From Macrostomum hystrix (Eukaryota; Platyhelminthes; Macrostomidae), in the NCBI GenBank assembly GCA_950097015.1, contig CATNEN010000038.1:8380001-8444000 (forward strand): a DNA stretch of 64,000 nucleotides, written 5' to 3'. The translations under genes and the position numbers were made by a program. Shown here piece by piece: positions 57,683 to 64,000 of this stretch. Position 1 is the stretch's first letter, and the number at the start of each line of letters is the position of its first letter. Below the pieces are notes generated by a model that was given only the letters and a program-made list of their open reading frames with translations, was not told the DNA's origin and ran no database searches.

Positions 57683-60600
57683 TCAGTGATCTTCGCTGCT
57701 GCTGGCAATCGACTGGCGCTGAAATATGCATTTCGCGAATCAGTTTGGAAATAATGAAATGCACGAAAATGCTTATATTGCTACTGAGTAAGAAGAAAGT
57801 GAGTAGTGTAGTGCGCTTATTTCCTTCTCTTTTTGCGAGAGATGCTTTTATTACTTTAGATTATTGACAATAAAAAGCCGTTTTCAACAGTTAATTTGAA
57901 ATTAATTTGTCTCACACCTGTGCTAAATTAGATTGTTATTTTCGTAAGTAAATAGTAAGCAGTTTGTTCAATCAAGTTATGACGATGCAGTGTCAAACAA
58001 GATGCAGTCGCTAATTACCTTGATTTGGCTGAAAAAAAATAGGAAAACAATTAATTGAAGGCACGTGAAATATTATTGCGAAAAACATAGCAATGTAGAC
58101 AGACTAGAACAGATTGATGAACTTAAGGAAACACACAGCCACTGCTACATACATAGACTTAAAAATGGCACAATTATAGAAGCCCTGTCACAGTGTGGGT
58201 TTATCTGGGATGAGAAAAATGAGGATCTGGGATGAGAAAAATGAGGATCTGGGATAAGATAAATGAGGATCTGGGATGAGAAAAATGAGTATCTGGGATG
58301 AGAAAAATGAGGATCTGGGATGAGATAAACGAGGATCTGGGATGAGAAAAATGAGGATCTGGGATGAGATTAATAAGGATCTGGGATGAGAAAAATGAGG
58401 ATCTGGGATGAGATAAATGAGGATCTGGGATGAGAAAAATGAGGATCTGGGATGAGAAAAATGAGGATCTGGGATGAGATAATTGAGGATTTGGGATGGG
58501 ATTTTCGAGGATCTGGGATGATATTTGTGAGGATTTGGGATGGGATTTTCGAGGATCTGGGATGATATTTGTGAGAATTTGGGATTAGATAGATGAGGAT
58601 CCAGATTTAGGCTTACAAGCAAAAAGTATTTGCAATTGAATAAAAGGCTTGCTTAGTAAAAGACAAACAAAAATAAAATATACTAAAAAAGTGCATAATA
58701 TGTGAAAACTACAAAAAAACTAAATAAATTGAATGAGGAGAAAACAAAGACACACAAAGGTACAAACCTGGCAGACAAGGCGCAGCTCTCTCAGGTGTTC
58801 GATCTCTTCCCCTGGGTCGATGCTGGTGCTGCTCTCGCGACGCGGACCGTCGCCCGTTGCGCTGAGCGGCCTCGTCGAGTCGTGCTCAACGTCAACCAGC
58901 AGCAGCCGCTCGGGCGGGCAGCCGTCGCAGACGGTGAGTTGAATTTCGGACACGGAGGCCGCAGCCGTACCGCTAACAGCCGGACTGATAAGGCTGCGAA
59001 GTACAGAGACAGCCTCCTCCCGAGAGACGCCAATCAAATTGCGACCGTTTGCGTCAAGCAAGCGCATTCCTGTGGGTCGAGTAAAAACGTCAGATTAGTC
59101 TGTCTTTAATTATTAGACTGTCTCTAATAAATTTGAGGAAACACTTTAGGACTTCAGGACTTTTGGTCCTCTCGGTCGGAAGTCAGAGCACTAAACAGCA
59201 GGACCACAAGCTCTAAACACAGCTATTTTTAGAAACAGACGACTGTAATGCCGCATGACATCAGCAGCTAATTTTAGAAACAGAAAACTGCAAAACCGCA
59301 TGACGTCAGTAGCTATTTTTAGAAATAGAAAACAGTTATACAACATGACGTCAGTAGCTATTTTTAGAAACAAAAATTCGATGCCGCATGACGTCATTAG
59401 CTATATTAAGAAATCTTAGGCTGCTATCTGTTTATAAGAAACAACAAAACCCACAGCTATTTAACAGTAGGACTACCAAGCCATTTTGCCACCCATTTTT
59501 ATACCAAGGGGGGGGATTTCCCCCCCTGACAATTTTTTTGCTGCACCCGAACGGAACAATGCAAGCACACGAAACTCAAGAACACGGGCCAAATTTTTGT
59601 TGCGCATCTTCTGAAACAAGAAACAAGTCGCCAGCTCTTCAGACCGTCGAGATATTCAATGTTCCTGGCCGAAGGTCCGATTTTTCCGATGAGAGCTAGT
59701 GTATTTCATACACCCCTATACACGAATTTGCGGCCTTTCCAGACCTTTAAACTTTATCAGCATGTCACCCGAGTGTGCCTGCATCATCTCCGACTTCGGC
59801 GGTCACCGACCTTTATCTAGACGGAGCTGCTGTTATAGGGGTGTATGAAATACACTAGCTCTTATGGGAAAAATCGGACCTTCGGCCAGAAACATTGAAT
59901 ATCTCGACGGTCTGAAGAGCTGGCGACTTGTACAGTACAATACAGTGGACCGATTGTGCGAATACTAACCCGGTTTTAGCTGGCCGTCGGCGTGAAACAA
60001 TCCGCCAGGCGACACGCGGGCCACAAAGATGCCCTCGTCGGTTGGATCGTCCAGATTGGCTCGGGGCGAGCCAGCCCCGCCGCACACGGCTACGCCCAGC
60101 CGAAGTCGGGCGGTTTTTTGGCCAGAATTTGGCGGGGTTCCAGCAGCCGCCGTTGTCAGAGGGATGCGTAGGCAGCGAAGGCCAGCAGGCGGAGCCTCGT
60201 GACGCACTCGCAGCCGGACAACGGTTGCCGGATTCGATGACGAGCGCATCGCCGCGATGGCCTCGCGATGCGTAGCTTTGGCCAGGCTGCGACCGTTGGC
60301 GCTTAGCAGCCGATCGCCAACCCGGAGGCCGGCGGCTTCGGCCGGCATGCCGGCGGTCAGGCGGCTGACGTACAGGCCAACGCCGAACGGATGAGCGGGC
60401 CGGTCGCAGCTGCCGCAGATGGAGAGGCCCAGGCGACCCGCCGAATCCGGGTGAAGTTCGATGCGAGCCTCGTCTGGACCCAGCGGCACGGACGAATCGT
60501 CGTCTTCAGCGTCCTCTGCTTGCTCCTCGGCGGGTGGTGCCGCGTTGGCGGATACTGCGGCAGGTACAGAGTCGGCGTGTGCTGGAGACTCCGAATTTCT

Positions 60601-63600
60601 TGTTATTGCTTGCGCTATGGCAATCTCAGGCTCCACTAGTTTCGCAGTAGTCAGTTTTTGCGGTTGCTAGATTAGGGATTAGGGAAGAGATTTAGGAATA
60701 TTAGCCAGGGTTGTCTGTAAAGATCATGAAATTATCTGGGCACGTTTAAGTACAGTGTACAAAGCAAAATATAATGTAAATTGACCATGAACAAGCTGAA
60801 TGTACATTGCTTATGTACAATGGAGAATGTACATTGCTTATGTACAATGGAGAATGTACATTGCTTATGTACACAGGGGAATGTACATTGCTTATGTACA
60901 CTGGAGAATGTACATTGCTTATGTACACAGGGGAATGTACATAGCGAACGCGCAAAGTATGCGCATTGCGCACTCTTCCCATTTCAAGAATAAAATATCA
61001 AATGTTGTCAGACTTTTCAATACCACAACTTAGCCCTCGTATTTCTTACCTGACTTATCCACAGGGCTTCTTCAGCATCTCCATGTTCGCCTTCAACGCC
61101 ACCGTTTTCCTCGTCTTCATTGTGACTAGTTTTATTAACGCAGCTTGCTCGTGTAGCGTCGTGCAGTCTCTCTAAGCTGCCCTTGCGGCGAGGCAGCTGT
61201 GGACTCTGGTGAAGGCAAATTTGCACGATTGGGTAAGCTGCATTTAGCCAGCCAATTAAATTCATTTTAGGTACGCGATTTTATTTAGAATTGATTCCAT
61301 AAATAGTTGTCTGCCGGGAATTCCAAGACGGGAATAATCTAGAAAAATCTAAATATACATTTTTTATAAACCAGAATCAAGTTATAGTTACTTAAACATA
61401 AAAGTTAAAATGCAATCTATAAAAAACTTATACAGTTGACTACGATTTCTGCTCATGCAAAGTTATTTTTAAAAATTATATTGTCCACATTTTCTAAACA
61501 ATAAATGTAAAAATTACCGTGAATTAAAATAACTACTAAAAATTTCAGCGAGTAAACAGTAAGCAACGAAGTGTAAACAAGAAGAGAAAAATGGTGACAT
61601 TTTTTCGTGACCTTGTCACACAGCTAACCTGTCAATGAGCCAATCAGCTTAGAGGACTCTGCGAATGTGTAGCAGGAACAGCTACATCAGTGCTGCGGCT
61701 ACAGTGACGTTGCTTCTCCCCTCTCCACCCTCTAAGCTTTCTCCCCTCTCCACCCTCTAAGCTTTCTCCCCTCTCCACCCTCTCTACTTTCTCCCCTCTC
61801 CACCCTCTCTACTTTCTCCCCTCTCCACCCTCTCTACTTTCTCCCCTCTCCACCCTCTCTACTTTCTCCCCTCTCCACCCTCTCTACTTTCTCCCCTCTC
61901 CACCCTCTCTACTTTCTCCCCTCTCCACCCTCTCTACTTTCTCCCCTCTCCACCCTCTCTACTTTCTCCCCTCTCCACCCTCTCTACTTTCTCCCCTCTC
62001 CACTTCCTCTACTCTCTCCCCTCTCTACTTTCTCCCCTCTCCACCCTCTCTACTTTCTCCCCTCTCCAACTTCCTCTACTTTCACCCCTCTCCACCCTCT
62101 CTACTTTCTCCCCTCTCCACTTCCTCTACTCTCTCCCCTCTCTACTTTCTCCCCTCTCCACCCTCTCTACTTTCTCCCCTCTCCAACTTCCTCTACTTTC
62201 ACCCCTCTCCAACCTCTCTACTTTCTCCCCTCTCCACCCCCTCTCCAACTTCCTCTACTTTCTCCCCTCTCCAACTTCCTATACTTTCTCCCCTCTCCAC
62301 CCTCTCTAATTTCTCCTCTCCACCCTCTCTACTTTTTCCCCTCTCCACCCTCTCTACTTTCTCCCCTCTCCAACTTCCTCTACTTTCACCCCTCTCCAAC
62401 CTCTCTATTTTCTCCCCTCTCCACCCCCTCTCCAACTTCCTCTACTTTCTCCCCTCTCCAACTTCCTATACTTTCTCCCCTCTCCACCCTCTCTAATTTC
62501 TCCTCTCCACCCTCTCTACTTTTTCCCCTCTCCACCCTCTCTACTTTCTCCCCTCTCCAACTTCCTCTACTTTCACCCCTCTCCAACCTCTCTATTTTCT
62601 CCCCTCTCCACCCCCTCTCCAACTTCCTCTACTTTCTCCCCTCTCCAACTTCCTATACTTTCTCCCCTCTCCACCCTCTCTAATTTCTCCTCTCTCCACC
62701 CTCACTACTTTTTCCCCTCTCCACCCTCTCTACTTTCTCCTCTCTCCCCCCTTTAAAATCTGTCCTCTTTGTTAGAGCTAGATATTTCACCCATTTGACT
62801 TCCGAATCTCAACTTAAAAGTCCCTTATACTCGTACCAGAAGATTTCATGGGCACACAAAAAACTGTGTGAAATCAAGTCCGCAACGCGAACAGAAAATA
62901 TGGGAAAAATAAAATAAAATAAAAATCCTGCGCGCGTAGAAACGCGAGCGAAAAACTGAAGCGGGACTCAGAACTTATGATAGTACGACTGCTCACCTCA
63001 TCCTGCTTATCTTCTTCCGTTCTCTCCCCGTCGGTCTCGATCTCCTCGTCTTCATCCTGATCTTCGTCTTCGCACGGCTCACCGACGCCCGGAGCCGCCT
63101 CGGACATCGCGCGCCGCCGCTCCACCTCTAGCTCGAGTCGCTGACCTGCTGACTTCATCGCCTCAACAGCCTCGGCGTGGCTGGCGGTTGCCAGGGAGAC
63201 GCCGCAGACGCTTAGCAACCGGTCGCCGGGGCGCAGGCCAGCTGCGAATGCCGGGAGGCCCTCTACAACCTGGACAGGTGGATCGCATGGGATTGTCTTG
63301 ATTTATTTGAAACTTAGGAATCCATTGGGATCTTAGGTATTAATTGGGATCTTAGGGATTGATTGGGATCTTAGGGATTGATTGGGATCTTAGGGATTGA
63401 TTGGGATCTTAGGGATTGATTGGGAGGGATATTAGGGATTCATGGGAATATAAAGGATTCATATGAATATTTGGGATTCATAGGGATCTATCAGAATCTT
63501 TCAAATGTATTTTGATATTGGAAATTTTTCGAAATCATAAATTAGTTTGTATCCTAATAAAATTAGAAAAATCATGCTCGTATATAGCGTAGAAGTCGAA

Positions 63601-64000
63601 TAGATTTTATGAGAATCTTAAGATGCCGTCAAATCTAGCAGGCGAAAAAGCCCGAATTGACAAATCAAAAAGTTTCTGACACAGCCTCACCTTGCTGAGA
63701 AAGATTCCATTGTCGTCTGGCAGCCAGGGCAGAGAACCGACCCCACCGGCTATGCTCAAACCCAGCTGAGCCCCGGCCTGCCGCTCCAGCACAACTATCA
63801 GTCGTTGCTTAGTAACCGTTGCTAGGGTCGCCCCATCAGAATCGAAGCCTCCAGCTCCGCTGGCGGCGCCAGACTCCGAGGCCGGCCGCTTGCCGCCGCC
63901 GTACTTCTGCAGGAGCTGGGCTGCGTAGGCCGAGTCCTGCTGGCTGCGGCTGATCTTGGCGTTCTTGTTGTAGTGCGGAGTGTCGCGCCTCTTCCAGCCA
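57683..64000 (-). CDS. SCRIB: Scribble-like polarity scaffold, 3' part (PDZ1, PDZ3, PDZ4)
   Basis: Exons (minus): 64000(partial)-63691, 63269-62997, 61205-61050, 60666-59970, 59069-58768, plus a candidate last exon 57718-57683 ending in SSSEDH-stop. All phases agree. Scribble is a membrane-cortex LAP protein (LRRs plus PDZ domains) controlling epithelial polarity. WKRRDTPHYNK precedes PDZ1 (LGLSIAGGVGS, DDNGIFLSKV, AGLRPGDRLLSVCGV). An acidic linker and a 52-codon exon (SPQLPRRKGSLERLHD) follow. Then come PDZ3 (LGLSICGSCDRPAHPFGVG, AGLRVGDRLLSANG) and PDZ4 (LGVAVCGGAGSPRANLDDPT, DEGIFVARVSPGG, LTVCDG). PDZ2, found in human and fly Scribble, has no counterpart between PDZ1 and PDZ3. The LRR part lies beyond the right edge. 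The last exon is the least certain, and the exon 58768 donor (GTTTGT) is weak. Confidence 0.92.
58195..58580. repeat. 22-bp minisatellite in Scribble's last intron
   Basis: About 17 units of GAGGATCTGGGATGAGAAAA plus AT, decaying at the right end. The core GAGGATCTGGGA is the same as in the 30-bp array at 54.6-57.1 kb. Confidence 0.94.
59205..59405. repeat. ~45-bp repeat, 4 copies
   Basis: Units of CCGCATGACGTCAGTAGCTA followed by TTTTTAGAAACAGAAAACTG, in the Scribble intron between PDZ4 exons. Each has a TGACGTCA-like (CRE) palindrome. Confidence 0.88.
59623..59931. repeat. Foldback element, 98-bp arms
   Basis: The left arm 59623-59720 and right arm 59834-59931 are reverse complements with only a few mismatches. 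They share ACAAGTCGCCAGCTCTTCAG, CCGTCGAGATATTCAATG, GGCCGAAGGTCCGA and GTGTATTTCATACACCCCTATA in part. A 113-bp loop separates them. It lies inside the Scribble intron, 39 bp from the donor at 59969. Confidence 0.93.
60795..60950. repeat. 27-bp repeat, ~6 copies
   Basis: Units of ATGTACATTGCTTATGTACA plus ATGGAGA. Each contains a TGTACA palindrome pair. In a Scribble intron. Confidence 0.92.
61725..62755. repeat. 25-bp pyrimidine-rich array with 187-bp higher-order repeat
   Basis: Units of TCTACTTTCTCCCCTCTCCA plus CCCTC. From about 62060 to 62690 variant units recur in a 187-bp block; two identical antisense ORFs begin exactly 187 bp apart. The array sits in the Scribble intron after PDZ1. 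In gene orientation it is purine-rich (GGAGAGGGGAGAAAG). Confidence 0.95.
63310..63470. repeat. 19-bp repeat in Scribble intron
   Basis: About 6 regular units of CTTAGGGATTGATTGGGAT, with decayed copies to the right. Confidence 0.9.

Overview
This is a nuclear window from an animal. It holds seven protein-coding genes with short GC-rich exons and standard GT-AG introns, set in AT-rich DNA. By my rough count about a third of the window (~20 kb) is tandem repeats. The conserved genes (DGCR8/Pasha, TRUB2, TRAPPC6B, an NFAT5-like factor, a Toll-like receptor, Scribble, a DUF1399 glycine-rich-domain protein) are metazoan but very divergent. Together with the repeat-filled introns this fits a fast-evolving lophotrochozoan, and a free-living flatworm such as Macrostomum is my best guess. 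That assignment is inference only. Exon phases close consistently in every gene model under the standard genetic code.

Layout. 1-1593: 46-bp minisatellite. 1939-7653 (-): DGCR8, 6 exons. 8175-12967 (-): TRUB2, 3 exons, with a decayed GT15-type mannosyltransferase in intron 2. 13020-14290: 38/36-bp minisatellites. 14603-18423 (-): TRAPPC6B (first exon not found), its intron filled by a 20-bp array with a 488-bp higher-order repeat. 18424-24213: AT-rich DNA with two inverted-repeat elements and a decayed transposase-like gene. 24214-30539 (-): DUF1399 protein, 7 exons. 32296-~38145 (+): NFAT5-like factor. 38698-38768 (-): tRNA-Gly(GCC). 39.2-44.8 kb: repeat arrays. 45638-49540 (+): Toll-like receptor, 2 exons. 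49.5-58.6 kb: intergenic arrays of 23, 53, 30 and 22 bp. 57683/58768-64000 (-): the 3' part of Scribble, entering from beyond the right edge.

Three tRNA-headed SINE families are visible: A (5 copies), B (5 copies including fragments) and C (1 copy). Most copies lie in introns, and two introns (DGCR8 intron 4 and the TLR intron) are almost entirely SINE. The genes do not form one pathway: DGCR8 acts in microRNA processing, TRUB2 in RNA pseudouridylation, TRAPPC6B in vesicle tethering, NFAT5 and TLR in stress and immune signalling, and Scribble in cell polarity. The most notable points are the broken GT15 gene, a Scribble lacking PDZ2, SINE-built introns, a minisatellite shared by DGCR8 and TRAPPC6B introns that begins at a 5' splice site, a 98-bp-arm hairpin in a Scribble intron, and arrays of 3'-splice-site-like units in the DUF1399 gene.
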